NCBI GenBank assembly: GCA_964383545.1
Contig: CAYLHD010000003.1
Location: 1-39,134, forward strand
Length of the DNA stretch: 39,134 nucleotides
Source of the DNA: JAGYLJ01 sp964383545
GTDB taxonomy: Bacteria > Patescibacteriota > Minisyncoccia > Phycocordibacterales > UBA12079
Direction: 5' to 3'
Under the pieces are notes generated by a model. That model worked only from the letters and a program-made list of their open reading frames with translations. It made no database searches and was not told the origin of the DNA. Positions 9,119 to 17,677 of the stretch are shown here, in pieces; positions within the stretch are counted from its first letter, which is position 1, and each line of letters opens with the position of its first letter. The position numbers and the translations under genes were made by a program.

Positions 9119-9727
9119 TTAAATAAGCTGAGAAGACTGTAAAGAAACATTTATATCAAAAATTATTTTTCTTTTATTTTTCTCTATTTTATCCAATAAT
9201 TCAAAGTTCCATTCATTATCCAAGAAAACAGAATAAGAAAGTTCTTCCTTAACTTTTCTATTTTCGTCAAGATAACCAAGATAATATAGAATCCTTAAAA
9301 CCAACAAACTTTCAAAACCTCTAAGTTCTTTAGTAGAGAAATCATTCTGCCCTAAAAATGAGAAAGCTTCTTTAACCAGAATATAAAGATTTTCGTTTTT
9401 TTCCTGGCCAGATAATAATTGGGTGAGTAGGTCTAAAACAGACCTTACAACAATCAGTTTATCTTTATCTTTACCTAAATCAAAAAAGAAATTATTCTCG
9501 CAACTAGCGTTAATCAATCTCCAAATACTTCTCCCTTGAACTAAAGATACCTGAGCAACAGAAAACTCCTGTAAAGAATATCTGAGTTTTGAACTTACTT
9601 TCCTTAAGCCCTTAGCAGCAGTCTTAATCAAACCAAAATCACGAGTAAGAATAAGTAAATACTTATCAGCTTCACTAAAATCAAAACTCTTCAAAACGAT
9701 TCCTTCTGTCTGGTAAATTTGATGCAT
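9119..9727 (-). CDS. recO: DNA repair protein RecO
   Basis: RecO helps RecR load RecA on single-stranded DNA in the RecFOR pathway. The N-terminal OB-fold is recognisable (YQTEGIVLKSFDFSEADKYLLILTRDFGLIKTAAKGLRK), followed by the helical domain. At 202 residues it is slightly short, and the C-terminal zinc-finger cysteines of many RecO proteins are absent. The chosen ATG at 9727 gives MHQIYQTEGIVL. An upstream GTG at 9742 in the same frame would add five residues. The reading frame is intact. Confidence 0.85.
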   Translation of the reverse strand: MHQIYQTEGIVLKSFDFSEADKYLLILTRDFGLIKTAAKGLRKVSSKLRYSLQEFSVAQVSLVQGRSIWRLINASCENNFFFDLGKDKDKLIVVRSVLDLLTQLLSGQEKNENLYILVKEAFSFLGQNDFSTKELRGFESLLVLRILYYLGYLDENRKVKEELSYSVFLDNEWNFELLDKIEKNKRKIIFDINVSLQSSQLI

Positions 9728-9761
9728 AAATTTTTTAACCACTAGATAGCTGAATTCTGGA

Positions 9762-10475
9762 TTATTTTTGTAAGAAATATTTTATTGTGTGAATCCAATC
9801 TTCATCCGTTCCTTCTTCTTCTTTAGTTTTTAAAAACCATTCTAAATAACCTCTATCATCTCTAGCTACATCCTCTACTAATTCATCAAGATGTTTTCCA
9901 AAACTAAATCTACGAATTAAAGAAGGTTGTTTCGAAATCTCAATCATTCTCTTTAAAATGTCTTCTTTATCATCTGTATTAGCTTTTTCTTTAGCTAAAT
10001 TATAAAGATGTTGATAAACCTGTTCTAAAACCAGAACATCTCCATCAGCCGAATGAGCTACTACCTCTAAATCAATATCATAGTGGTAACGCAAATATTG
10101 CATATTATGTTCTGGAATTTCTGCTTTTTCGTCTAAATAACGTGATAGACGTAAAGTACAAATATAATTAGGAACTTTTAAACCATCATTTTCAAGCATA
10201 GCTATATCAAACTTTGCATTGTGAGCCACTAAAATATTCTCGTTTAACAATTCTTGTAATTCATTGGCAAAATCACTCCCTTGAAAAACTTCTTCATTCT
10301 CAACCATTTTATTAGTAATATTAGTAATACTCATCGCCTTAATTGAAATAGGAATAGTTGGTTTAAAATTTTTAACCGTCATCTTTCCATCAAGTTTATA
10401 GGCTACCTGACAAAGACGATCTTTTTCCAAATCATTCCCTGTTGTTTCTGTGTCTAGAAAAATTAATTTTTTCAT
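9762..10475 (-). CDS. DEDDh-family 3'-5' exonuclease
   Basis: A 237-residue DnaQ/RNase T-like nuclease. All catalytic residues are visible: D8 and E10 in FLDTETTG, D90 in AHNAKFD, and H141 with D146 in HSADGDVL. The exonuclease domain covers about 1-165. The C-terminal 70 residues (YLEWFLKTKEEEGTDEDWIHTIKYF) resemble the DUF3820-like tail found in some exonuclease proteins. A role in proofreading, DNA repair or RNA trimming is possible. It is stand-alone, not fused to a polymerase. It ends 20 bases before the GTG upstream of recO. Confidence 0.85.
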   Translation of the reverse strand: MKKLIFLDTETTGNDLEKDRLCQVAYKLDGKMTVKNFKPTIPISIKAMSITNITNKMVENEEVFQGSDFANELQELLNENILVAHNAKFDIAMLENDGLKVPNYICTLRLSRYLDEKAEIPEHNMQYLRYHYDIDLEVVAHSADGDVLVLEQVYQHLYNLAKEKANTDDKEDILKRMIEISKQPSLIRRFSFGKHLDELVEDVARDDRGYLEWFLKTKEEEGTDEDWIHTIKYFLQK

Positions 10476-10481
10476 CTGATT

Positions 10482-11312
10482 TTATTTTTTTAATCTTTTA
10501 ATACTCTGTACTTTTTTCAAATAGTTCCTTTTTTTTGATATTTTCTTACCACTCTTTCCTTCTAGATCTAATCTGGCTTTTTTAGAAACTTCTCCGCCAG
10601 CTTTTGCTACCTTCTTATTTTCAACAAAACCCTGAGCATCTTTATTCTTTGCTATTTCAGTTGTGGCTGCTTCTCCCAACATCTAAAAAATCAACTCTAA
10701 ATCATCCATATGGTCTCTTAAATTTTCTCTTTTTAAATTTTTGAATTTTTTATACTGACTTGGTGTCATCCCAAAAGTTGCCTTGGATATTTCTGCCGTC
10801 AAAATAGAATACTCTCTATCTTCTTTTATCCCTCTATTTTTCCATTCATCGGTTAGCGTTTCTCTAACAACAATTTCTCGCATTCTTTTATCAATCCAAG
10901 CTTCGTCATAACCTTTTGCTTTATATAATATTCTTGTCCTTTTTGTGGCTAACTCTGGGTCTTCTATTTCTTTTACCCTTTCATAACCAACCTTGGCTAA
11001 CCACCTTTTAAAAGGTTCAGCTTTTGGAGATGAAATTGATTGAATTATACGGAAAATATTTTCAGTATTTGCACAATTAATTTTTTGCAAACCCCCTACT
11101 GTTTCAATAGAAAGGGGGGTGGCAATTTGCCCCCACCCCTTTGCTAATTCAGGATCTCTCCGTCGCATATCTTTAATATACCCATCTGGTTGAACAGAAT
11201 CAGTTAAAGCTAAAATAACGTCAGTAATAACAAACCACCATTCGTTTTTATAAATAATTTTACGAATTTCTTTTTTTCGAAAAATCGCGATTTTTGTGGT
11301 TTCTTTTTTCAT
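10482..11312 (-). pseudogene. BRO-N / DinD-like protein gene split by an in-frame TAG
   Basis: Two abutting same-frame open frames form one family-length protein. The first (10683-11312, 209 residues) holds a BRO-N domain (KIIYKNEWWFVITDVILAL) and ends LRDHMDDLELIF. A TAG (10683-10685) follows, then an ATG at 10682 opening a 66-residue frame starting MLGEAATTEIAKNKDAQGF. From memory, intact relatives read LELIFTMLGEAxTTEIA, so the stop replaces one residue, usually Thr, with no frame change. Causes could be a nonsense mutation, read-through, or two proteins coupled by TAG-ATG re-initiation. BRO-N proteins are common in phages, and DinD-like members are damage-inducible. Neighbours are orphans upstream and the exonuclease gene 6 bases downstream. 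Confidence 0.75.
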
Positions 11313-11600
11313 TTAATTATTAAATTTATTTTTTATATCTTTATTTTCAATATCCCGAAATATTATTTCTTCTATTATATATTTTATACTATCTCTTCCT
11401 CTTTTACTCAAATTATAATTATAACCTTGGGTATACAAATCAATATCCATAACAAAACCAATCTTCTTAAATTTTTCTAACTTGAATCTGATATAACCAC
11501 TTTTTAATGTCGGAGTTATTATTGGTAAACTTAAATACTCTTTATTTTTATAAGAACTTTTTATTATTTCATTAACACTCTTTTCTGTGTTAAGTTTCAA
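11313..11600 (-). CDS. Hypothetical protein, 95 residues
   Basis: Not recognised. It is lysine- and isoleucine-rich with no membrane segment or signal peptide. The central part (SGYIRFKLEKFKKIGFVMD) suggests an alpha/beta fold. It abuts the ATG of the BRO-N gene directly, with its stop codon next to that start, so it is probably co-transcribed with it. The start at 11600 is TTG; the next ATG would leave only about 45 residues, so the TTG is preferred. It could be an accessory gene carried with the BRO-like gene. Confidence 0.5.
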   Translation of the reverse strand: MKLNTEKSVNEIIKSSYKNKEYLSLPIITPTLKSGYIRFKLEKFKKIGFVMDIDLYTQGYNYNLSKRGRDSIKYIIEEIIFRDIENKDIKNKFNN

Positions 11601-11628
11601 ACCTTGTTTATTTTCCGTGTTTTAATAA

Positions 11629-12084
11629 TCAAATCCTAAGCATAAACTCAAAAGTATTATTATGTTTTGGTAGTTCATCTTTTTTTGTACTCTTATTAAT
11701 ATATAAATTCATAATTTCAATATAATCATTCTTTTTTTCAAACTCAGCATTAGAAACATAAGCCCAATATAATGTTTTGTTAGTCAAGACATCCACTAAA
11801 TAAAAATTTCTTTGTGTACTATCTTGTTCTGAATTTATAGAAAAAGAATAGGAATAAACACAGGAATTCAAAACAGGTGAATAAAATATTCTATCCAACC
11901 TCAAACCATAATAAATTTCTGACATATATTCACTTTTTAATTTTTTTTCAATATCAAATTGGTAATTACTACAAATTACTTTTTTATCAAAAGATATTTT
12001 ACCATTCGCGAAACTTATCCCAAAAAATAACAACCCAAGCAAAATTATCAAACTGATAATCTTTATATTTATTTTATTTTTCAT
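11629..12084 (-). CDS. Hypothetical exported or membrane-anchored protein, 151 residues
   Basis: Not recognised. Residues 8-26 (KIISLIILLGLLFFGISFA) form a signal peptide or anchor, with the remainder predicted outside. The mature region is mostly polar and has two cysteines (in VICSNY and LNSCVYSY) that could pair. It lies 6 bases after ileS on the same strand and ends with TGA, one of the genes showing that UGA is a stop here. No Shine-Dalgarno is visible. Confidence 0.5.
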   Translation of the reverse strand: MKNKINIKIISLIILLGLLFFGISFANGKISFDKKVICSNYQFDIEKKLKSEYMSEIYYGLRLDRIFYSPVLNSCVYSYSFSINSEQDSTQRNFYLVDVLTNKTLYWAYVSNAEFEKKNDYIEIMNLYINKSTKKDELPKHNNTFEFMLRI

Positions 12085-12089
12085 ATTTT

Positions 12090-15000
12090 TTAATTATTTT
12101 TTAATTTTGATATCTTAACTTTAAAGAGATAATCTCCAATAGGAATATTTACAGCTGGTTGAACTTCAGTAAATTCTATTTTGTTTATACCAGCAACACT
12201 TTTAATTTCTTTAGAAAATTTATCAATAAAAATATGTCCATCTTTGTTAGTTTCAACAAACAGTTCAATCACATCTGATGGATCAAGACCAGCTTCTTTT
12301 CTTAACCCTTGTAAATTTCTTAATAACTCTCTAAAATCTCCTTCTTCTTTTAATTCAGGAGTAATTATCAAATCTAAACCAACTTTTCCAGGAATAGTTG
12401 GATCAAATTCAACTTCCTTAACATTTAATTCATCCATAACTAAAGGTAATAATAAATCTTTTCCTTTCAAGAATTCCTTCTTTACCATCAACTTAGCTAA
12501 AGGTTGTCGTACTTTTATACCAACTTTGGAACGAGCTTCTAAACCAAAAGAAACCAGTACACGAACTTCCTCCATTTCTTTTAATAAATCTCTATTAATT
12601 TCTTTAGTCTTAGGGAAACTTTCTAAATGAACACTTTTGTTTTCATCTGAAAAATTATTTCCTGTAACTTTTTGCCAAATTTCTTCAGCAATAAACGGCA
12701 TGAACGGAGCATAAATTTTTGCTAAATTTTCTAAAACATATTTAGTTGTATTAATTGCTCTATCCTTATCTTCTTGATTTTCACCTTTGAATCTACCTCT
12801 AGATCTTCTTAAATACCAAGTCGACAAATCATCTACAAAATCAGTAATCGGTCGAGTTGCTTTATCAATCTCATAGTTATCCATATTATTAGAAACATCT
12901 TTAGACAACTCATCTAGACGTGAAATAATCCATTGATCTAAAATGTCCTGACTATCTCTTGCTTCTAAATCTTTTAATTTTTCATCTTTATAAAGATTAT
13001 AAAAAGATAAAACATTTTTAAACCTTAAAATATTTTTTTTCAAAACTTCATCCACTCCTTTATCTGTAAAATTTAAATCTTCAGCCTTCATTAAAGGAGA
13101 AGCTAATAAATAATACCTCACCGCATCAGCACCAAATTTATTAACCACTTCCATTGGGTCAGAAAAGTTTTGTTTTGATTTAGACATTTTTTGTCCATCC
13201 TCAGCCATAACCAATCCATTTACAATAACATTTTGATAAGCAGTTTTATCAAATAAAGCAACTGACAAAACTAACATTGAATAAAACCAACCTCGAGTTT
13301 GATCCAAACCTTCAGCAATAAAATTAGCTGGATAACCTATTCCCTTTTCTGGATCAAAAATATCTAAATTTTCAAATGGGTAATGCTTAGAAGCATAAGG
13401 CATAGAACCAGATTCATACCAACAATCAAAAACTTCTTTTATAATTTTCATTTTTCCTCCACAGGTACATTTAAATTCGACATCATCAATATAAGGACGG
13501 TGTAAATCTAATTCATAATTCCTATTATGAGGTACTGGTTGAAAATTTGATTCTCTAACTTCTGCATTATTAAATTTAAAGTTATCCATTTGAGTTACTT
13601 TCTTAATCAAATCTTCTTTTTTCAAACCGTTCATTCCTTCCGCCATAAGTGCACAAGGCATATCATGGGAAACAACCAAAATATTTTTATCAGAGTATTT
13701 TTCATCAGTATTGTACAAAAATTCAGCAACTCTTTTTCTAACATCATTTAAATTTTCACCTCCTTCTGGTGACTTTATAAATCTTTCTTCTAAAGAAGAA
13801 AAATATTCGTAATATTCTGAAACAAGTTTCCCTGAAAAATCTCCTGCATCCACTTCCCCAATTCTTTCTTCTTCGATAATTTTATCTATTCCTAATTCTT
13901 TAGCTAAAATTTCAGCAGTTTCTTTTGTTCTAAAATAAGGCGAAGCTATAATTAAATCAATTTTTTTATCTTTCAATCCCTGAGCTGACACTAAAACCTG
14001 CCCTCTTCCTTTCTCTGTTAAATGGTGTTCGTCGGAAGAATCTTTTGAACAGATACCCAAAACATTATTATCAGCTTCCCCATGACGAATAAGAAAATAT
14101 GAATTTGTACTTTTTATTTCTTCTTTAACTTCATTGATTGAACCTATAACTTTTTTAGCTTCACAATCTTCACATTTCCAAACAGGTAAAGGAGCTCCCC
14201 AATAACGAGAACGAGAAATTGCCCAATCTCTAATACCATCTAACCATTTACCCATTCTTCCATCTCTAATATTTTCAGGCACCCATTTGATAGTTTGATT
14301 CTCTGAAACAATTTTATCTTTTATCTGAGTAGTTTTTAAAAACCAAGAAGAAGTCGCATAATTTAAAAGAGGAGTATCACACCTCCAACAATGTGGATAG
14401 GAATGCTCTATTTTTTCTTTTGAAAACAGCAGACCTTTTTTAGCTAGATATTTTATTATTTCAATATCAGTAGCTTGGTGATCATCTTTTTGCTTTACGT
14501 AAACTCCAACAAAATCTATAACTTCTTTTTTAAACTTCCCTTCCAAATCAACATGATGCACAATTGGAATACTTTCCTTCTGAGCTAGAGCTAAATCATC
14601 ATCTCCAAAAGCCGGAGCTAAATGAACAACCCCTGTTCCCTCCTCCATGGTGACAAAATCAGCTCCATAAATTTTCCAAGCATTTTCTTTGTTTTCAATA
14701 TCCTCATTTATATAATAATCAAAAACTGGTTTATATTTTTTACCCACTAATTCAACACCTTTAAATTCTTTATCTAATTTAAATTCTTTATCTTTAAAAA
14801 CAAACTCCAGTCTAGATTTAGCTAAAATATATTTCTCATCTTCAAAAACAACAGTTACATAATCCTCTTCAGGATTAATAGCTAAAGCCATATTCCCGGG
14901 TAAAGTCCAAGGAGTAGTCGTCCAAGCTAACACAAATGTACCAAGTTCGTCTTCTAATTCAAATTTAGCAGTTAGAGACAAATCTTTAATGTCTTTGTAA

Positions 15001-15608
15001 CCCTGATTAACTTCAAAATTTGAAAGAGTAGTTCCACAACGAGGACAATAATGCATTGACTTGAAACCTTCATAAATTAAACCTTTATTAAAAATTTCTT
15101 TAAAAGACCACCAAACAGATTCGGTGTAGGTTGTATCCATGGTTCGGTAAGAATCATCCATATTTACCCAGCGACCAAAACGAGGAACCACTTTCTCCCA
15201 ATAATCTGCAAAACGAAGCACTTTTGAATTAGCCGATTCATTAAATTTTTCAATACCAAAATCTTCAATATCTTTTTTATTTTCTAGGCCTAATTCCTTT
15301 TCTATAATATTTTCTAAAGGCAAACCATGACAATCCCAACCCCATTTCCTGATAACTCTTTTCCCCTGCATAGTCTGATAACGAGGAATAGCATCTTTAA
15401 TTGTTCCTGCTAAAATATGACCGAAATGAGGAGTACCTGTTGCAAAAGGTGGGCCATCATAGAATACAAAATTTCCATTGGGGGCCTCTTTTTCCTCAGA
15501 TTTTTTAAAAGTATTTGATTTATTCCAAAATTCCAAAACTCGCTCCTCATTTAGGGCTATTTCCGATTTTTGAACAGATTCGTTGTTATCATTATTTTCT
15601 TTAGTCAT
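12090..15608 (-). CDS. ileS: Isoleucyl-tRNA synthetase with an inserted histidine-phosphatase domain
   Basis: Class I synthetase charging tRNA-Ile, 1172 residues from the ATG at 15608; the frame extends to a TTG at 15614. HFGH is at 61-64 and KMSKS at 807-811. The editing domain (TTTPWTLPGN) and the CxxC zinc pairs are present, and the anticodon domain is C-terminal. Unusually, residues about 501-698 form a histidine-phosphatase (phosphoglycerate-mutase-like) domain: RHGE at 508-511, SPYFRTKETAE at 556-566, a GEVDAGDFSG acidic loop with E585, and H648 in VVSHD. It separates RYWGAPLPVWKC...VIGSINEVKEE from LDLHRPYIDDVEFKC, which are adjacent in ordinary enzymes. Both parts keep their catalytic residues and there is no frameshift. 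Confidence 0.93.
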   Translation of the reverse strand: MTKENNDNNESVQKSEIALNEERVLEFWNKSNTFKKSEEKEAPNGNFVFYDGPPFATGTPHFGHILAGTIKDAIPRYQTMQGKRVIRKWGWDCHGLPLENIIEKELGLENKKDIEDFGIEKFNESANSKVLRFADYWEKVVPRFGRWVNMDDSYRTMDTTYTESVWWSFKEIFNKGLIYEGFKSMHYCPRCGTTLSNFEVNQGYKDIKDLSLTAKFELEDELGTFVLAWTTTPWTLPGNMALAINPEEDYVTVVFEDEKYILAKSRLEFVFKDKEFKLDKEFKGVELVGKKYKPVFDYYINEDIENKENAWKIYGADFVTMEEGTGVVHLAPAFGDDDLALAQKESIPIVHHVDLEGKFKKEVIDFVGVYVKQKDDHQATDIEIIKYLAKKGLLFSKEKIEHSYPHCWRCDTPLLNYATSSWFLKTTQIKDKIVSENQTIKWVPENIRDGRMGKWLDGIRDWAISRSRYWGAPLPVWKCEDCEAKKVIGSINEVKEEIKSTNSYFLIRHGEADNNVLGICSKDSSDEHHLTEKGRGQVLVSAQGLKDKKIDLIIASPYFRTKETAEILAKELGIDKIIEEERIGEVDAGDFSGKLVSEYYEYFSSLEERFIKSPEGGENLNDVRKRVAEFLYNTDEKYSDKNILVVSHDMPCALMAEGMNGLKKEDLIKKVTQMDNFKFNNAEVRESNFQPVPHNRNYELDLHRPYIDDVEFKCTCGGKMKIIKEVFDCWYESGSMPYASKHYPFENLDIFDPEKGIGYPANFIAEGLDQTRGWFYSMLVLSVALFDKTAYQNVIVNGLVMAEDGQKMSKSKQNFSDPMEVVNKFGADAVRYYLLASPLMKAEDLNFTDKGVDEVLKKNILRFKNVLSFYNLYKDEKLKDLEARDSQDILDQWIISRLDELSKDVSNNMDNYEIDKATRPITDFVDDLSTWYLRRSRGRFKGENQEDKDRAINTTKYVLENLAKIYAPFMPFIAEEIWQKVTGNNFSDENKSVHLESFPKTKEINRDLLKEMEEVRVLVSFGLEARSKVGIKVRQPLAKLMVKKEFLKGKDLLLPLVMDELNVKEVEFDPTIPGKVGLDLIITPELKEEGDFRELLRNLQGLRKEAGLDPSDVIELFVETNKDGHIFIDKFSKEIKSVAGINKIEFTEVQPAVNIPIGDYLFKVKISKLKNN
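13515..14108 (-). other. Histidine-phosphatase domain inserted in ileS
   Basis: This segment encodes about 198 residues. The order of motifs is that of cofactor-independent histidine phosphatases (alpha-ribazole phosphatase/SixA/phosphoglycerate-mutase type): RHGEADNN with the phospho-accepting H509, HLTEKGRGQV, SPYFRTKETA with R560, acidic loop E585, and SHD with H648. It replaces a short loop of the synthetase near its second zinc knuckle. The substrate cannot be deduced. Base composition looks like the surrounding ileS, so the insertion is probably old. Confidence 0.88.
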
Positions 15609-15651
15609 AATCAAAATATTAGCATAAAATGCTTATTCTTTCTAATATAAA

Positions 15652-15680
15652 TTGACTTTTACGAAATTAAGTGGTATATA
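15652..15680 (+). promoter_or_regulatory. Sigma70-like promoter for thyA-folA-HIT
   Basis: TTGACT at 15652-15657 and TATATA at 15675-15680 with a 17-base spacer. It is the only good match in the ileS-thyA divergent gap, and transcription would start about 80 bases before the thyA ATG. Confidence 0.65.
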
Positions 15681-15710
15681 AAAAGTAGTAAGTTTTTTGA
15701 AAATTAAATA

Positions 15711-15776
15711 ATGAACATAAAAACACTTTACAGCCCTTCTACATCAAAACTACGAAGAGCAAGGAGGAAAAAATGA
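15711..15776 (+). CDS. Possible 21-residue leader peptide before thyA
   Basis: An ATG at 15711 opens a short frame ending in the basic tail LRRARRKK. Its TGA overlaps the thyA ATG (ATGA at 15773-15776), and its last codons contain the thyA ribosome binding site. The overlap would allow translational coupling. It has no clear ribosome binding site of its own, so it may be chance. Confidence 0.3.
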   Translation: MNIKTLYSPSTSKLRRARRKK

Positions 15777-16684
15777 ATTATTTACCATGGTCAGAAAAAA
15801 AGCCTGATTATCAGTACCAAAACCTTCTTAGGGAGATTTTGAACAAAGGAATTTTAGAGACAAAAACACGTCTCGTAAACAAAAAAGATGAACAAGTCGG
15901 TGCTTTATCTTTGTTCGGATCAACTTCAATGAAGTTCAAATTGAACAACGGCTTCCCGATGATTACAGAAAGAGATGTTTCTTCTTTTTGGGGAGGACCC
16001 ATTGGAGAACTGTTTGGCTTCGTTAACGGAGCAAGAACACAGAAACAATTGGAAGAATTTGGTTGTCGTTGGTGGAAGTTATGGGTAACAGAAAGAAAAT
16101 GTTCCAAGAGAGGACTTGAAACCGGCGACCTAGGTCCTGGTTCCTACGGACCTGCTTTCCACGATTTTCCAACAACAGATGGTAAAACCTTTAATCAATT
16201 TGAACATCTGGTTCAACAGATAAAGGAATTCCCTGGATTAAGAACCCACATCATCACACCCTTCATCCCACAATATCTTATCCGTGGAAAAGGCAAACAA
16301 CAAAAAGTAGTGGTGGTTCCATGCCACGGTCTTATCGTGGTAAGAATAATCAACAAAAAATTGTTCCTTACCATGGTACAGAGATCTGGAGATGTTCCCA
16401 TTGGAGTTCCTTCTAACATGATTCAGTACGCTGCCTTAACGCTAGCACTGGCTCAAATAACCGGCTTTGAAGCCTGTGAATACATCCATACAATCTTGGA
16501 TGCTCATATTTACCTTGACCAGATTCCCTTAGCCAGAAAACTGATTGAAAGAAAACCCTGCCGTTTTCCATCTGTATATATTAACCCCACAGTAAAAGAT
16601 ATATTTTCCTTCAGAAAAGAACACTTTTCATTGTCCGAATACAAACCCCATCCAGCAATGAAAAAAATCCCAGTAGCAGTGTAA
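15773..16684 (+). CDS. thyA: Thymidylate synthase
   Basis: Converts dUMP to dTMP using methylene-tetrahydrofolate. The 303-residue protein shows the family motifs: catalytic C184 in VPCHGL, the QRSGDVPIGVPSN phosphate and pyrimidine site (R204, S205, D207, N215), H245 and Y247 in DAHIYLDQ, and the conserved C-terminus IPVAV. The D207-N215-H245 spacing equals that of the E. coli enzyme. Small variations (VPSN for LPFN, LDQ for SNH) mark it as divergent. It starts after a strong AGGAGG and is followed by folA 14 bases later, in a thymidylate operon. Codon use looks less AT-biased than in neighbouring ileS. Confidence 0.92.
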   Translation: MNYLPWSEKKPDYQYQNLLREILNKGILETKTRLVNKKDEQVGALSLFGSTSMKFKLNNGFPMITERDVSSFWGGPIGELFGFVNGARTQKQLEEFGCRWWKLWVTERKCSKRGLETGDLGPGSYGPAFHDFPTTDGKTFNQFEHLVQQIKEFPGLRTHIITPFIPQYLIRGKGKQQKVVVVPCHGLIVVRIINKKLFLTMVQRSGDVPIGVPSNMIQYAALTLALAQITGFEACEYIHTILDAHIYLDQIPLARKLIERKPCRFPSVYINPTVKDIFSFRKEHFSLSEYKPHPAMKKIPVAV

Positions 16685-16698
16685 AGGAGAGAGTTGTA

Positions 16699-17169
16699 AT
16701 GAAATTATCGATAATAGTTGCAATGACAAAAAAAGGAGTTATTGGCCTAGAAGGAACTCTTCCTTGGCACCTACCGGAAGATATGAGATTATTTGCAACT
16801 TTAACAAAAGGTCATCCTGTTATCATGGGCCGAAAAACCCAAAACTCGATTGGCCCCCCTCTTAAAGGGAGGTTAAATATCGTTATTTCATCGAAGATAA
16901 ACAAGATCCAAGGATGTACAGTCGTTCATTCCTTTGGTCAAGCCATAAAAGTTGCCGAAAGAACAAAAACTGCGGAATGTTTTGTTATAGGGGGTGCACA
17001 AATCTATACATTAGCTTTTCCCCTCGCAGATAAAATGTACATTTCACAAGTCCGCCACAATTACAAAGGAGACACCTACTTTCCTAAATGTGGGAACAAA
17101 AAACAGTGGGTAATAAATTCAATACAAAGAAAAAAAACTTTTGATTTTATCATTCGCGAAAAAGTATAG
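16699..17169 (+). CDS. folA: Dihydrofolate reductase
   Basis: Regenerates tetrahydrofolate from the dihydrofolate produced by thymidylate synthase. At 156 residues it is normal size. It has SIIVAMTKKGVIG, the LPWHLPEDM substrate-binding segment with the conserved acidic residue, HPVIMGRKT for NADPH, and the FVIGGAQIY cofactor motif. AAGGAGAGAG precedes the ATG. It lies between thyA and the HIT gene, spaced 14 and 12 bases. Confidence 0.94.
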   Translation: MKLSIIVAMTKKGVIGLEGTLPWHLPEDMRLFATLTKGHPVIMGRKTQNSIGPPLKGRLNIVISSKINKIQGCTVVHSFGQAIKVAERTKTAECFVIGGAQIYTLAFPLADKMYISQVRHNYKGDTYFPKCGNKKQWVINSIQRKKTFDFIIREKV

Positions 17170-17181
17170 GAGGAAAGTTCT

Positions 17182-17634
17182 ATGAAGAACAAAATACTTA
17201 ATTTAAACCATACCAGAACTAAAAAGCAAACTAATCTAATGGAAGAGATTAAAAAAGACATGGTCTGCCCTTTTTGCTGGGAAAATCTAGAGAAATACCA
17301 CTCTGAACCTATTATCAAAAAAGGACTTTGGTGGTTGATCACAAAAAATGCTTTTCCATACAAAGGAACACTTAATCATTTTTTACTCATCTACAGGTAC
17401 CATGTTGCTGAAATTTCTATGATTACTCCCCAAGCCAGCACAGAACTGTTAGAATTTTTGTCGTGGTTAGAAAAAAAATACGACATAAAAGGCGGAAGTG
17501 TTTTTATGAGATTTGGAGAAACCCAATTAACTGGTTCCAGTGTGGAACATTTACACTTGCAACTAGTTCAGGGTAACTCAAAAAAAAGTAGTGAAGCGAA
17601 AGCTTTACGAGTTAAACTCGGCTACTTTAAGTAA
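17182..17634 (+). CDS. HIT-family nucleotide hydrolase/transferase
   Basis: A 150-residue histidine-triad protein. The catalytic segment is VEHLHLQLV (H123, H125, Q127), and an N-terminal CPFC at 29-32 probably binds zinc with later histidines. HIT enzymes cleave nucleoside-phosphate conjugates such as Ap4A or AMP-amidates. The third gene of the thyA operon, it follows AGGAGGAAAG, and its role may be nucleotide clean-up or salvage. The exact substrate is unknown. Confidence 0.82.
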   Translation: MKNKILNLNHTRTKKQTNLMEEIKKDMVCPFCWENLEKYHSEPIIKKGLWWLITKNAFPYKGTLNHFLLIYRYHVAEISMITPQASTELLEFLSWLEKKYDIKGGSVFMRFGETQLTGSSVEHLHLQLVQGNSKKSSEAKALRVKLGYFK

Positions 17635-17638
17635 GTTA

Positions 17639-17671
17639 AACCCCATAGATCGCTCAGCGATCTATGGGGTT
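17639..17671. terminator. Bidirectional terminator between the HIT and deaminase genes
   Basis: A perfect 15-bp stem with a 3-base loop (TCA), flanked by A and T runs. It lies between two convergent genes and can end both transcripts. Confidence 0.9.
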
Positions 17672-17677
17672 TTGTTA

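Noticed and set aside
10683..10685. TAG recoded as an amino acid genome-wide
   Set aside because: TAG ends metG, nusG and the HNH gene at the expected family length, so it is a normal stop here.
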